42,324 bases of DNA from Lachnospiraceae bacterium (GTDB lineage: Bacteria; Bacillota; Clostridia; Lachnospirales; Lachnospiraceae), in NCBI GenBank assembly GCA_017393285.1, contig JAFORL010000161.1, forward strand, positions 1-42,324. Reading direction: 5' to 3'. The notes beneath the pieces were generated by a model. That model did no database searches. It saw only the letters and a list, made by a program, of their open reading frames with translations, and had not been told where the DNA came from. The position numbers were made by a program, and so were the translations under genes. Numbering within the stretch: the first letter of the stretch is position 1; every line of letters begins with the position of its first letter. Below are positions 8,922-18,972 of the stretch, one piece after another.

Positions 8922-11900
8922 ATGAATCCGCAAGAAAATTTAATGCGTTTCAAAGAACAAAATATAGCATACGTAAACCGGTTGGTTTTCATTATATTAG
9001 CAGTATCTTTTCCATTTATACCATTGACGATTTTGCTAAATCAACTTCATATTTTTCAACTTTCAAAATCGCTGGTTCAGACTTTAGTATTTGTGTCTTT
9101 TGCCTTTGATATTGTTCCCTATATGCTTTATTTCATCAAACGAAATACCACATTATTTATGTACTATACTATGGGCGCTTTTACCGTTATGGTAAGTTTG
9201 ATTTCTTTTCAATGTGGAAGTAAAGTCTGGCTTATGTATGCCTTTGCACCAGCCATCAGCTGTCTATATTTCAACAAGCGACTGACTATATATGTAAGTA
9301 TTTTACAGTACATTTCTATGATGATTGCTTTATACTTTAGTACCAATGTATATTACAACACCCTATATAGTACTTATCCAAGCAAGAATGCTGCTTTTTG
9401 GGGCTGTATTATTGGTCAAACTTTCGAATACATTATTGTTTGTATTGCTATTTTTGCTTTTTTAAAACGTATTAATGTATATCTGGGTTTGCAAAATAAC
9501 TTAATTGACCAAACCAAAAAAGAATTTGAACGTTTTCAAATTGCTTTAGAAAATTCTTCAGATATTTTTATCGAATATGACGTGAACAGAGATTGTTTTG
9601 TTTCAACTTCAAACTTTTTAGAATACAAATCCAATTCTGTCATTACGAGCAGAGACGAAACCATCATTCCAAATTTTAATAACTATGTAAAAAATTACTT
9701 TGAAGAACAACCTGCTTTACTGCATACTTTTCAGGCACTTTTAAGAGGACATTTGGAAAACGGAACCGAATTCCAATTTTTCCCTGCGTCTAAATCACAA
9801 AAAAAAGGCACATGGTTCTTATATGAAGGAAAAACACAAATTGATTCCAATGGTTCTATCACTTCTATCATTGGTAGATTGCAGGATATTACTTCGCAAA
9901 AAGAAGAACAACTTCGTCTGATGGAAGCCGAAAAAAGAGATCGTGTTACCAATTTGTACCTTTATGAGTACCTAGATAAATCCATCATCAATGAAGAAGA
10001 AATCCTTCACAATCATGGTGTTGTCTTAGTAAATATTATAAATTACCTTAAAATTTTACAGGTATATGGACATATTTTTGGCGAAATGATTTTGCGGAAT
10101 ATTGCGGATATGATACAAAAACACGCTGATGAGCAAGCTGTAGTTGCCAGATATGAAGGTTCTATTTTTCTTATTTATTTTGAAGAATGTAGCACCTTCC
10201 AGATTCAAGCCTTTCTATCCAGAATCAACGCTGATTTAGAACGTATGTACATTGGTGAAGGCTCCATCAAACATTTACAGACAGAAACCGTATCCCAGAT
10301 TGGACATATTGCTTTTCACCAACTATTGTCACAGGCTTTAAAAGGATTGACAGAAAAAAGCACGGAACAGGACATTGTGGAAAATGAATTGGCACTGGAA
10401 AAACAGCGTCATTCAGAAAATTACGAATTAATGTCCTTACATACCATTCAAGATTGGATTTCCGCTCATGCCTTCTTCAATACCATGTATGACTTGATTG
10501 AAGAAACCAAAGACTTGCGTAGTAGTTTTCGAATGGTGGTAGAACAGGTAGGAAAACACTTACATTTAGACCGAATCTGTATTATCAACTTTTCAAAGAA
10601 CAAACCAAAACCACACCTGATATTTCAATGGTCTTTGTCAGAAGATGATATGTTCAGAGCCAAATTTCATACCCTTACACCAGTACACGCTGAATATATT
10701 TTATCTATTTTTGCAACCAATAAGATTGTAAATTTACCTTCTATGGCAGATGAGCAATGGAAACGCAACTACCAAATGCATTATCATGAATCCTTTGATG
10801 ATTTATATTTGGGCTCCATGCTTACTTGTGCTTTGTTATCGGAAGGCGAAATCATTGGATTAATTTCCTATGAAATGAAAGAAAAACAATATCAGTGGAC
10901 AGATCAAGAAAAATATTTTATAGAAGAAGCAACCCGTATCATTAACAGTGCTTTAAATAAGATTAACGCAGACAGTGCCAGCCAAGCAAAGAGTTCTTTC
11001 TTGTCTAACATGTCTCATGAGATCCGTACACCATTGAATGCCATTATCGGTATGACAGATATTGCACTACAAAAAATTGATAACAAAAGCAATGTAGAAG
11101 ACTGCCTCAATAAAATTAACATGTCTTCCCATCATTTATTACATTTAATCAATGATATTTTAGACCTGTCAAAAATCGAAAGTGGACGAATGAAAGTCAA
11201 TAAAGAACCATTCTTGCTTAGAGAATTGATTGAAAAAGTCGATTCCATTGTTCGTCCAGAGGCTTTAAAAAAACAAGTAACCTTCGAAGTCAACTGTAAT
11301 TTAGAGACGAATGCAATTATTGGTGATGCCTTAAAGCTTTCTCAAGTTTTGGTGAACATTTTAGGAAATGCCTTAAAATTTACGCCAGAACAAGGTAAAG
11401 TTGCCTTGGATATCCAAGAATTATGCACCACTGCAGAAATTGTTGATATACAATTTTCTATTTCTGATACAGGCATTGGTATTCCAAACGAAGCCAAGAA
11501 AAAGATATTCGTTGCATTTGAGCAGGCAGAAGACACCATTGTAAATCAATATGGTGGCACTGGTTTAGGATTAGCCATAAGTAATAATTTCATTTATCTT
11601 ATGGGCGGAAAATTGGAAGTAGATAGTAAAATTGGAAAAGGTTCTACTTTCCATTTCCATTTACAATTCTCACTTCCAGATGCAGTGCAGGTGAATGATT
11701 TACATACACAATCTATCACTACACCTTCTGAAAACAAGAAAATAGACCTATCTAATGTACATATTTTAATGGCAGAAGATAATGAGTTAAACGCAGAAAT
11801 TGCATCTACTATGTTAGAAATGGTAAATGCCACTGTAACGGTTGTAGAAAACGGTAAACAAGCCGTTGAAACCTTTACACAGGCAACAGCCGGTACTTTC

Positions 11901-12131
11901 CAATTGATTTTAATGGATATTAATATGCCTGTATGCAATGGTTACGATGCAACCAAACAAATTCGTGCTTCTTCTCATCCAGATGCAGCTAACATTCCGA
12001 TTTTGGCACTTACCGCCAACGCATTTGACGAAGACAAAAGAGATGCATTGGCAGCAGGTATGAACGGACATATTTCCAAGCCAATTGAAATCAACCTTTT
12101 AATGAAACAGGTACAGCAGCTATGTCAATAA
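8922..12131 (+). CDS. Membrane hybrid sensor histidine kinase / response regulator
   Basis: A 1069-residue signalling protein. Domains in order: several transmembrane helices (about 15-185); a PAS-like region (about 200-325); a degenerate GGDEF-like domain (about 340-490) whose signature reads YEGSIF instead of GGDEF; a GAF-like domain (about 520-680); HisKA with FLSNMSHEIRTPLN (phospho-acceptor His699); HATPase (ILGNALKFTP, DTGIGIP, GGTGLGLAIS); and a C-terminal receiver with LMAEDNELN and phospho-acceptor Asp999 in LMDINMP. The start at 8922 is nine bases after AAGGAG; the frame stays open upstream to 8775 without a ribosome site. No output regulator is adjacent, so the phosphoryl group must be relayed elsewhere or control the kinase itself. 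The stimulus is unknown. The GGDEF remnant is unlikely to make c-di-GMP. Confidence 0.9.
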   Translation: MNPQENLMRFKEQNIAYVNRLVFIILAVSFPFIPLTILLNQLHIFQLSKSLVQTLVFVSFAFDIVPYMLYFIKRNTTLFMYYTMGAFTVMVSLISFQCGSKVWLMYAFAPAISCLYFNKRLTIYVSILQYISMMIALYFSTNVYYNTLYSTYPSKNAAFWGCIIGQTFEYIIVCIAIFAFLKRINVYLGLQNNLIDQTKKEFERFQIALENSSDIFIEYDVNRDCFVSTSNFLEYKSNSVITSRDETIIPNFNNYVKNYFEEQPALLHTFQALLRGHLENGTEFQFFPASKSQKKGTWFLYEGKTQIDSNGSITSIIGRLQDITSQKEEQLRLMEAEKRDRVTNLYLYEYLDKSIINEEEILHNHGVVLVNIINYLKILQVYGHIFGEMILRNIADMIQKHADEQAVVARYEGSIFLIYFEECSTFQIQAFLSRINADLERMYIGEGSIKHLQTETVSQIGHIAFHQLLSQALKGLTEKSTEQDIVENELALEKQRHSENYELMSLHTIQDWISAHAFFNTMYDLIEETKDLRSSFRMVVEQVGKHLHLDRICIINFSKNKPKPHLIFQWSLSEDDMFRAKFHTLTPVHAEYILSIFATNKIVNLPSMADEQWKRNYQMHYHESFDDLYLGSMLTCALLSEGEIIGLISYEMKEKQYQWTDQEKYFIEEATRIINSALNKINADSASQAKSSFLSNMSHEIRTPLNAIIGMTDIALQKIDNKSNVEDCLNKINMSSHHLLHLINDILDLSKIESGRMKVNKEPFLLRELIEKVDSIVRPEALKKQVTFEVNCNLETNAIIGDALKLSQVLVNILGNALKFTPEQGKVALDIQELCTTAEIVDIQFSISDTGIGIPNEAKKKIFVAFEQAEDTIVNQYGGTGLGLAISNNFIYLMGGKLEVDSKIGKGSTFHFHLQFSLPDAVQVNDLHTQSITTPSENKKIDLSNVHILMAEDNELNAEIASTMLEMVNATVTVVENGKQAVETFTQATAGTFQLILMDINMPVCNGYDATKQIRASSHPDAANIPILALTANAFDEDKRDALAAGMNGHISKPIEINLLMKQVQQLCQ

Positions 12132-12225
12132 ACGTGCAAATTGAAGCATCATGCAATAAAAAGCTAGTACATTTCTAACACGGATAAAACGCTTTGTCAA
12201 TATTCACGCAAATTGAAGCAACATA
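12126..12225. repeat. Pair of direct repeats 71 bp apart after the kinase gene
   Basis: TGTCAATAAACGTGCAAATT at 12126 recurs 71 bp later (12197) as TGTCAATATTCACGCAAATT. Similarity continues through GAAGCA(T/A)CA. The first copy overlaps the end of the kinase gene. The unit resembles the repeats at 14134/14205 and 19186/19249 around the GCAAATT segment. Confidence 0.4.
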
Positions 12226-12244
12226 CTCTGTAATAGTTCAGATG

Positions 12245-12297
12245 GGGCTGTCTACAGGAAGGAAAACATTGCAAGATATCCTTCTTATAGACAGCCC
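12245..12297. terminator. Long hairpin between convergent kinase and protease genes
   Basis: GGGCTGTCTA (12245-12254) pairs perfectly with TAGACAGCCC (12288-12297). The inner blocks AGGAAGGA and TCCTTCT extend the stem almost without break. It sits between two convergent genes and may stop transcription from both sides, but neither side has a clear T-run. It could instead be a small mobile hairpin. Confidence 0.5.
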
Positions 12298-12347
12298 TAA
12301 AATCATCCTGTATGTTATCACTTTATATGAAACATTAGAAAGAACAC

Positions 12348-14117
12348 TTATCTTACCTCTTCTAAAGCATCAGCAATACAAAGTTTACCGTACCCTTCTC
12401 TAGGATTCGGGATGCTATCAGCAGACACTTTTTTTGCACCTTTTCGTAAACATACTTTTAATTTTTCCCCATATAAATAAGGATCCTGATTACGCACAAT
12501 CCCCCACTCCATTAATAAAGCAGCTGCACCCGTCACAAAAGGCGTTGCCATAGAAGTTCCACTTTTGGAAGTATAAGCATTATTGGGTGCCGGTGCAATA
12601 ATATTTACCCCAGGTGCCACCAAGTCCGGCTTTCTAATCCCATTTCTGTCGTATCCCCGCCCAGAAAACCCTGCCACCTGATTCCGTTCTTCATCAAAGG
12701 CTCCAACAGAAATCAATCTTTTGGTAGCCGCTTGGGCAGACAAAGAAGTGTTGGCTGTAGGTTGAGAAAATCTTGTTCCTTCCAGCAACAAACCGCCCGT
12801 TTGCATCCACATATCCAATCTGGGATTCACTATTTTTTTTGCCGTCATTTCAAAGGTCCAAGTACCGTTCTCCAACCCTTGTCCTACATCGATCCATTCT
12901 ATGTAAATTTCCTGCAAAGGCTGAAAAGGACTGGCGTCTATAAAATTCACCCCTACTATTTGTTTTCCATTTTGCCAAAGCAAAATATCGTCTTTGTTTA
13001 CATTCAGCTGTCTTCTCTCTCCGTTCGGGGCAAGCAACCAAATTTCCATTGTATTTTCATAAGGCATCCAAACCTCCATAGAAAAGCCTTGTTGTCCAGG
13101 AGGAATGGCAAAATTAATTTCTTGTGTTTTTCCTTCTTCTAAATTTAAAGTCACATGCTTGCCTCTATTTCCTTCATTTCCCATCCCAACACATATCGAA
13201 TTTTTCCATTGGGTAGCCACTTGATCAAAAAAAATAGATGGCAAATCTTCACCGGTATGGGAACCTGCATTATTTCCCAAACTCAAATTAATGGCAATGG
13301 GCATTTGTCTTTCTTGCGCAAATTGGATACAAAAATCCACAGCCTCCATCATTCGCGTAATTCTAGGGAAGGTAAGTCCCTTAGGATTTCCCAGCTTCAC
13401 CACTAATATAGAAGCTTGTGGTGCAACACCTTGATATCTTCCATTACTTACATTTCCATTTCCTGCTAAGATACCTGTAACATGGGTGCCATGCCCTGAT
13501 AAATCAATGGATGGTACAAGGTTCATTTGTTGTTCTTTCTTTTCTTGTAATAAAGCCGCATTAATCATTTCCTCAGAAAAAAATGTTCCCAACAAAAAGC
13601 CTTTGGGATTGCTATATTGAAAGCCATTTTGATTCCTATTCAATTCTTTGGCATCTACTGTCTGATCCCAAATTCCTAATATTCTTGTAGTGCCATCTTC
13701 TTTTCGAAAGTCTGCATGATTATAATCCACCCCCGAATCAATCACGGCAACCAAGACACCTGCCCCTGTCAAACCCACATTTGTATTGCCAATCATGTCC
13801 TGTATCACCGTATTTTGTGGCAGGCAAATTTCTCGTTTATTTTCCTCCAGATTGTAGCTTATTTGATTTGGCAACTGGATATAATCCACCTCTTGTAAAT
13901 TTGAGAAAATAGGGATTTTATCATATGCAATCCAAATAATTGCGATTGCCCCATATAAATATTCTCCCAAAAAGCCAATTTCTTTTTCTTTGCTTTTCAA
14001 ATCCCCATGATATTTCACCAATAACTCCCATTGTTCCTCTTGTGCATATGCTCCACGATAGTCTGGATTTATTTTTGTATATAATGCCAATCTAGAATCA
14101 AATTTACCATTCTGCAA
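12348..14117 (-). CDS. S8 subtilisin-family serine protease, Csp-like, no signal peptide
   Basis: A 589-residue subtilase. The catalytic triad is Asp127 (AVIDSGVDY), His209 (SGHGTHVTG) and Ser522 (GTSMATPF), with oxyanion Asn314 (GMGNEGN). An N-terminal prodomain-like region covers about 1-95. An insert of about 130 residues (about 325-455) between the Asn and Ser motifs resembles the jelly-roll insert of clostridial CspA/B/C-type proteases. No signal peptide is present, so the enzyme probably acts in the cytoplasm, or in spores if the cell sporulates. The start is a TTG at 14117, seven bases after GGAGG; no ATG is close. All catalytic residues are present, so it should be active, unlike the pseudoprotease CspC. 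Substrate unknown. Confidence 0.9.
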   Translation of the reverse strand: MQNGKFDSRLALYTKINPDYRGAYAQEEQWELLVKYHGDLKSKEKEIGFLGEYLYGAIAIIWIAYDKIPIFSNLQEVDYIQLPNQISYNLEENKREICLPQNTVIQDMIGNTNVGLTGAGVLVAVIDSGVDYNHADFRKEDGTTRILGIWDQTVDAKELNRNQNGFQYSNPKGFLLGTFFSEEMINAALLQEKKEQQMNLVPSIDLSGHGTHVTGILAGNGNVSNGRYQGVAPQASILVVKLGNPKGLTFPRITRMMEAVDFCIQFAQERQMPIAINLSLGNNAGSHTGEDLPSIFFDQVATQWKNSICVGMGNEGNRGKHVTLNLEEGKTQEINFAIPPGQQGFSMEVWMPYENTMEIWLLAPNGERRQLNVNKDDILLWQNGKQIVGVNFIDASPFQPLQEIYIEWIDVGQGLENGTWTFEMTAKKIVNPRLDMWMQTGGLLLEGTRFSQPTANTSLSAQAATKRLISVGAFDEERNQVAGFSGRGYDRNGIRKPDLVAPGVNIIAPAPNNAYTSKSGTSMATPFVTGAAALLMEWGIVRNQDPYLYGEKLKVCLRKGAKKVSADSIPNPREGYGKLCIADALEEVR

Positions 14118-14133
14118 GCCACCACCTCCATCA

Positions 14134-14242
14134 ATTACCAGTAGGCAAAAATTAAGACACTTCCATATCTCATGTCGAGAAAATCTACTTTTCTCTTAAG
14201 CTGTATTACCAGTACGCCAAAATCAGAACACTTCCATACCCC
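14134..14242. repeat. Direct repeat pair, 38-bp units 71 bp apart
   Basis: ATTACCAGTAGGCAAAAATT (14134) and ATTACCAGTACGCCAAAATC (14205) begin two 38-base units that both continue with an (A/G)ACACTTCCATA segment. The offset is exactly 71 bp, the same as for the pair at 12126/12197. Confidence 0.5.
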
Positions 14243-14345
14243 TGACTAAACTCTTCCCCCTCATAGCAAGCTATCCCATACAAATTGCAGCAACCTTGTA
14301 TACACCCCTGCACAACAAAGTGTGCAGAGCTGCCTGAACTGTTAC
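14243..14345. repeat. MITE-like intergenic repeat, copy B
   Basis: It shares with copy A (151-288) the block CTCATAGCAAGCTATC (14260-14275) and the 35-base right end at 14311-14345, which finishes CTGAACTGTTAC. The left end is more diverged than in copy A, and the spacing between blocks is 16 bp shorter. Confidence 0.45.
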
Positions 14346-14373
14346 CTCTGATTCTATTTTATGCATGAAGAAA

Positions 14374-14435
14374 AAATAAAATGCCCCCAAAATAAGTCTG
14401 GTACCGTAACCATACCTACTTTGAGGGCATTTTTG
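14374..14435 (-). terminator. Terminator after buk
   Basis: AAAATGCCCCCAAAATAAG and the downstream CTACTTTGAGGGCATTTTT form a long stem; T-rich tails occur on both strands. It lies about 35 bp past the buk stop and ends the ptb-buk transcript. Confidence 0.65.
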
Positions 14436-14469
14436 TTCCATTATGTTATACAATTTTCTTTAATGAAAA

Positions 14470-15537
14470 TTAATATTCCATTGCCTTTTCTTCGCCACTT
14501 AATACGCGAATTGCACCCTGTGCCAAAGCTAACAATTCATCTTCACCACCGTATACAGTAAAGTCTGAAATCCATCCTGTACGTTCTTTGATTGCATTTA
14601 CAACTACATCTGAATATGCAATACCACCAGTAACTACGATTTGATCCACTTTACCCTTTAATACAGTAGACATCTCTCCGATATCCTTAGATACTTGATA
14701 AATGAATGCATCAAAAATCAATTTATTCTCTGCATCGCCTTCAGCCATAGCCTTTAACACATCACGCATATCGTTGGTATGTAAGTATCCGTTTAATCCA
14801 CCATTACCAACAAACATCTTATATACTTCTTTCTCTGTATACTTTCCGCTAAAGCATAGTTTAATCAAAGCGCCTGATGGTGCACCACCAGCTCTTTCTG
14901 GAGAAAATGCGCCATCTCCATCTAATGCATTGTTAACATCTACTACTTTACCATGGTCATGGGCACCTACAGAAACACCGCCACCCATATGTACAACGAT
15001 TAAATTTAAATCTTCGTATTTCTTTCCATTTTCCTTTGCATATCTCTTAGCAACTGCCTTTTGATTCAAAGCATGGAATACACTTGTTCTAGGTAATTCT
15101 GGTACACCGGATAATCTGGCAACTGGAGCCAACTCATCAACAACTACAGGGTCTACGATAAAAGAAGGAACACCCAATTCATCACCAATTTCTCTTGCTA
15201 AAATACCTCCAAGGTTAGAAGCATGTTGTCCCTGTTTTCCAATCTTTAAGTCTTCCAACAAAGCGTCAGAAACAGCGTATGTACCACCTGGAATTGGCTT
15301 TAACATACCACCACGACCTACTACTACATCTAATTTCTTTAAGTCAAAATTCTTTTCCTTCAAGACAGAAAGAATAACATCCTTACGAAAATCCTTTTGA
15401 TCAAAAATACTTGCATACTTTGCAATCTCTTCTGTTGAGTGACGAAGTGTCTCTTCAAACAATAATGTTTCATCTTCCATTACACCTATCTTTGTAGATG
15501 TAGAACCTGGATTTAATATCAAACTAATATAAGCCAT
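14470..15537 (-). CDS. buk: Butyrate kinase
   Basis: A 355-residue ASKHA-fold kinase that converts butyryl phosphate + ADP to butyrate + ATP, the energy-yielding last step of the Ptb-Buk route. The N-terminus [12 protein letters not shown] is the family phosphate-1 motif. Other acetate/butyrate-kinase motifs include [31 protein letters not shown] and [10 protein letters not shown]. The length matches Clostridium butyrate kinases (about 355), not acetate kinase (about 400). It lies 18 bp downstream of ptb in the same operon, with AAAGGAG before the ATG. A branched-chain acyl phosphate substrate is possible, but the pairing with ptb favours butyrate. Confidence 0.94.
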   Translation of the reverse strand: MAYISLILNPGSTSTKIGVMEDETLLFEETLRHSTEEIAKYASIFDQKDFRKDVILSVLKEKNFDLKKLDVVVGRGGMLKPIPGGTYAVSDALLEDLKIGKQGQHASNLGGILAREIGDELGVPSFIVDPVVVDELAPVARLSGVPELPRTSVFHALNQKAVAKRYAKENGKKYEDLNLIVVHMGGGVSVGAHDHGKVVDVNNALDGDGAFSPERAGGAPSGALIKLCFSGKYTEKEVYKMFVGNGGLNGYLHTNDMRDVLKAMAEGDAENKLIFDAFIYQVSKDIGEMSTVLKGKVDQIVVTGGIAYSDVVVNAIKERTGWISDFTVYGGEDELLALAQGAIRVLSGEEKAMEY

Positions 15538-15555
15538 TTGTATTCTCCTTTGTCA

Positions 15556-16467
15556 TTATTTATTCATGGTTTCAGCTACTACTGCAGCCAATGCAATAGA
15601 ATTTACCTTTGTCTCAAACGTATCTGAACGAGAAGTCAAAATAACAGGTGCTTTTGTACCAGTTAAGATACAACCATTCTTTACATCTGCAGTATGAACC
15701 AATGCTTTATATACCAAATTTCCTGCATGAATATCTGGGAATAATAAAATATCTGCATCTCCTTGAATCTTACGATCTAATGCACCCTTATGCTTAGCTG
15801 CTTCTGGATCAATAGCCAAGTCTAACGACAATGGTCCATCTACGATACAATCCTTAATCTTGCCTTCTTCACACATCTTTGTCAATTCCTGTGCTTCTAC
15901 AGTAACTGGCATCTTAGGATTTACTACCTCAACTGCAGCAAGTGGTGCAACTTTAGGACATGCAATGCCACATGCCTGTGCTACAGGTACTGTATTCTGA
16001 ATAATCTGTACCTTTTCTTCTAATGTAGGATATGTCATAAAAGCAACGTCTGTTAAAAATAATAACTGATCAATACCAGCAACGTCAAATACACAAACAT
16101 GTGACAATGCGTTACCTGTACGCAAACCAACTTCCTTATTTAAAACACTCTTTAAGAAGTTCTTTGTATCAATCAAGCCCTTCATATACATATCAGCAAC
16201 ACCATCATGTACAAGCTTTACAGCTTTCAAAGAAGCCTCAATCATATCTGGTTCATTGATAATCTCAAATTGAGATAAATCAATATCCAATGATGCAGCA
16301 ATCTCTTTCATCTTTGCTTCATCACCAACTAAAATGGCATCTGCAATATTCTTTTCCTTTGCTGCACGAACAGCCTGTAACACTTCTGAATCCTGTGCTA
16401 CTGCAACTGCTACTTTCTTACGACTACATTGTGAAACCTTTGCTAATAAACTATCAAAACTACTCAT
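15556..16467 (-). CDS. ptb: Phosphate butyryltransferase
   Basis: A 303-residue enzyme that exchanges CoA of butyryl-CoA for phosphate, feeding butyrate kinase. It belongs to the phosphate acetyl/butyryltransferase fold: VAVAVAQDSEVLQAV near the N-terminus, YMKGLIDTKNFLKSVLN around residue 95, GPLSLDLAI, and DILLFPDIHAGNLVYK near 230. The length of about 300 matches Ptb rather than Pta (about 330). The ATG at 16467 is chosen over a GTG nine bases upstream because GAGG is eight bases from the ATG. First gene of the ptb-buk operon, under the promoter at 16562-16590. Together they indicate butyrate formation from butyryl-CoA; the butyryl-CoA genes are not in this window. Confidence 0.93.
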   Translation of the reverse strand: MSSFDSLLAKVSQCSRKKVAVAVAQDSEVLQAVRAAKEKNIADAILVGDEAKMKEIAASLDIDLSQFEIINEPDMIEASLKAVKLVHDGVADMYMKGLIDTKNFLKSVLNKEVGLRTGNALSHVCVFDVAGIDQLLFLTDVAFMTYPTLEEKVQIIQNTVPVAQACGIACPKVAPLAAVEVVNPKMPVTVEAQELTKMCEEGKIKDCIVDGPLSLDLAIDPEAAKHKGALDRKIQGDADILLFPDIHAGNLVYKALVHTADVKNGCILTGTKAPVILTSRSDTFETKVNSIALAAVVAETMNK

Positions 16468-16507
16468 TTCTTGCACCTCGTATTCTATTATTCTCTCTTG
16501 TATGCTA

Positions 16508-16528
16508 GACCTTCACATACCTGAAGTC
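16508..16528 (-). promoter_or_regulatory. Hairpin in the ptb leader
   Basis: GACCTTCA and TGAAGTC pair across CATACC, with one bulged base, between the ptb promoter and the ptb start. It may affect mRNA stability; no known riboswitch is recognised. Confidence 0.3.
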
Positions 16529-16561
16529 CTGTGATACCTACAGCACACAATATTACAACTT

Positions 16562-16590
16562 ATGATAGCACTTTCACTAACAAATGTCAA
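16562..16590 (-). promoter_or_regulatory. Putative ptb-buk promoter
   Basis: On the minus strand a perfect TTGACA (16585-16590) and TATCAT (16562-16567) are 17 bp apart, about 95 bp upstream of the ptb ATG. The -35 overlaps the last codons of the MYG1-like remnant, consistent with that frame being dead. Confidence 0.65.
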
Positions 16591-16850
16591 TGTTTGCAAA
16601 AGAATCCTGCATTGTCATCTCACACACTTTGATTGCATCTTCCAACGTATCTGTTGCCAATAAAAAAAAACTGTTGCATAACAAAAAGTAATAGAAGAAA
16701 GCCCAGTCATTTTTTGTAATTCTTCCTTCGTTTTCCCCACCATTCTCTCGGAAAAGAAACTTTGAAAATTTCTTCCTCTGCATCCTCAATTGCTGGTTGC
16801 ACATTATAGCCATGTCTTTGCGAAGGATAAATTGCAAAATAACCGAACGC
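16577..16850 (-). pseudogene. Remnant of a MYG1-family (UPF0160) gene, C-terminal part
   Basis: Three pieces in different minus-strand frames join into one recognisable C-terminus: FGYFAIYPSQRHGYNVQ continuing to FKVSFPREW; then GKTKEELQKMTGLSSITFCY; then LLATDTLEDAIKVCEMTM to the stop at 16577. This order (xxYPSQRGGYxVQ, FPxxWxGK, EELxxxTGI, TFCHxxxFL, TLExAI) is that of MYG1-like exonuclease/metal-dependent hydrolase proteins. One frameshift lies near 16735-16745 and another in the A9 run at 16662-16670. The N-terminal about two thirds, including the DHH-like metal site, is missing. The 91-codon open frame through it is therefore a chance fusion and not a gene. Family assignment is from memory. 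Confidence 0.62.
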
Positions 16851-17088
16851 ACACTACACTCCTAAATCCTACTCCTCTGGTAAATGATACTGTGTAGACG
16901 CATTTTTATACACAAAAAGAACAATCATACTATTATATTACCAAAAAACAGACACAACTGTTTCGCAATAATCTGCATATATCCAGGAATGGGAATGAAA
17001 TGAAAAAGCAAATGTTCCTTTGTCTTATATGTGGAAATTTGATATACTAAAATAAATGGAGGAGTAGGATGTAAAAAACATAGCGGGA

Positions 17089-17240
17089 ATGACTGAACTG
17101 CGATATGAAGAAGGATATGGAGGCAATATTATAAGTAGGAACCAGTAAGTCTACGAAAACGTTTCGAGACTCTCTACAAAGAAGCATATGGGGTTTATCT
17201 CGAATCATTTGGGGCGGAAATAAACAAAAATTTTAATTAA
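17089..17240 (+). pseudogene. Possible decayed coding fragment, unidentified
   Basis: ATG at 17089, preceded about 27 bases earlier by GGAGGAG, opens a 19-codon frame (MTELRYEEGYGGNIISRNQ). The adjacent +2 frame (17139-17240) then reads EPVSLRKRFETLYKEAYGVY and more before a stop. The protein-like composition across two overlapping frames suggests one frameshifted short gene or the stub of a longer one. I do not recognise the family, and it may be chance. Confidence 0.25.
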
Positions 17241-17271
17241 ATTATATCAATTCTACTTTCAATTTTTATGT

Positions 17272-17286
17272 TGCCATTAATTGGCA
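17272..17286. promoter_or_regulatory. Palindrome TGCCA-N5-TGGCA upstream of gdhA
   Basis: TGCCATTAATTGGCA is a 15-bp inverted repeat about 143 bp upstream of the gdhA -35 box. Its form suits a dimeric regulator, but the distance is large and no regulator is assigned. Confidence 0.25.
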
Positions 17287-17428
17287 TTATTTGATTTTTT
17301 CTTTTCAATTATTTTTATCAATATTGCAAACCCTTGTAAATACTAGACATTCCATCACGTGTCCCTTATCGTGCCCGACATTTTCGTTTTATTTTTCTAT
17401 AAAATCTACATTTTTTATCATATTAGTA

Positions 17429-17457
17429 TTGATATTTTTTAACATATGATGTAAAAT
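17429..17457 (+). promoter_or_regulatory. Putative gdhA promoter
   Basis: TTGATA (17429-17434) and TAAAAT (17452-17457) have a 17-bp spacer. The predicted leader of about 87 nt holds two hairpins: TGCCTGTG with CACAAGGCA (17469-17492) and a perfect GTTGGT-TAT-ACCAAC (17502-17516). The gdhA ribosome site AGGAGG starts about 20 bases after the second hairpin. Confidence 0.6.
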
Positions 17458-17463
17458 AAATGA

Positions 17464-18900
<1,437 letters not shown>

Positions 18901-18933
18901 TCTGACTTAACAAACTCATATAAATATAATTGT

Positions 18934-18972
18934 AAAGACAGCCATATAATCTCTGATTATATGGCTGTCTTT
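18934..18972 (+). terminator. Strong terminator after gdhA
   Basis: AAAGACAGCCATATAATC pairs perfectly over 18 bp with GATTATATGGCTGTCTTT around a TCT loop, followed by CTCTTTC. It lies 33 bp past the gdhA stop. Confidence 0.85.

Larger units (their letters stand above)
14118..14469. other. Intergenic region with two repeat types
   Basis: No gene. It holds a direct-repeat pair (14134/14205), a second copy of the MITE-like element (about 14243-14345) and the buk terminator (14374-14435). A 60-codon minus-strand frame crossing it runs through the terminator stem and is not a gene. Confidence 0.6.
16853..17428. other. Intergenic region upstream of gdhA
   Basis: No intact gene. It holds possible decayed coding sequence on the plus strand (17089-17240) and a palindrome (17272-17286). 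The remainder is AT-rich with nothing else recognised. Confidence 0.5.

Noticed and set aside
16577..16852. 91-codon minus-strand open frame as a real small gene
   Set aside because: Its first half is the wrong frame of a recognisable MYG1-like sequence, and its end overlaps the ptb promoter.
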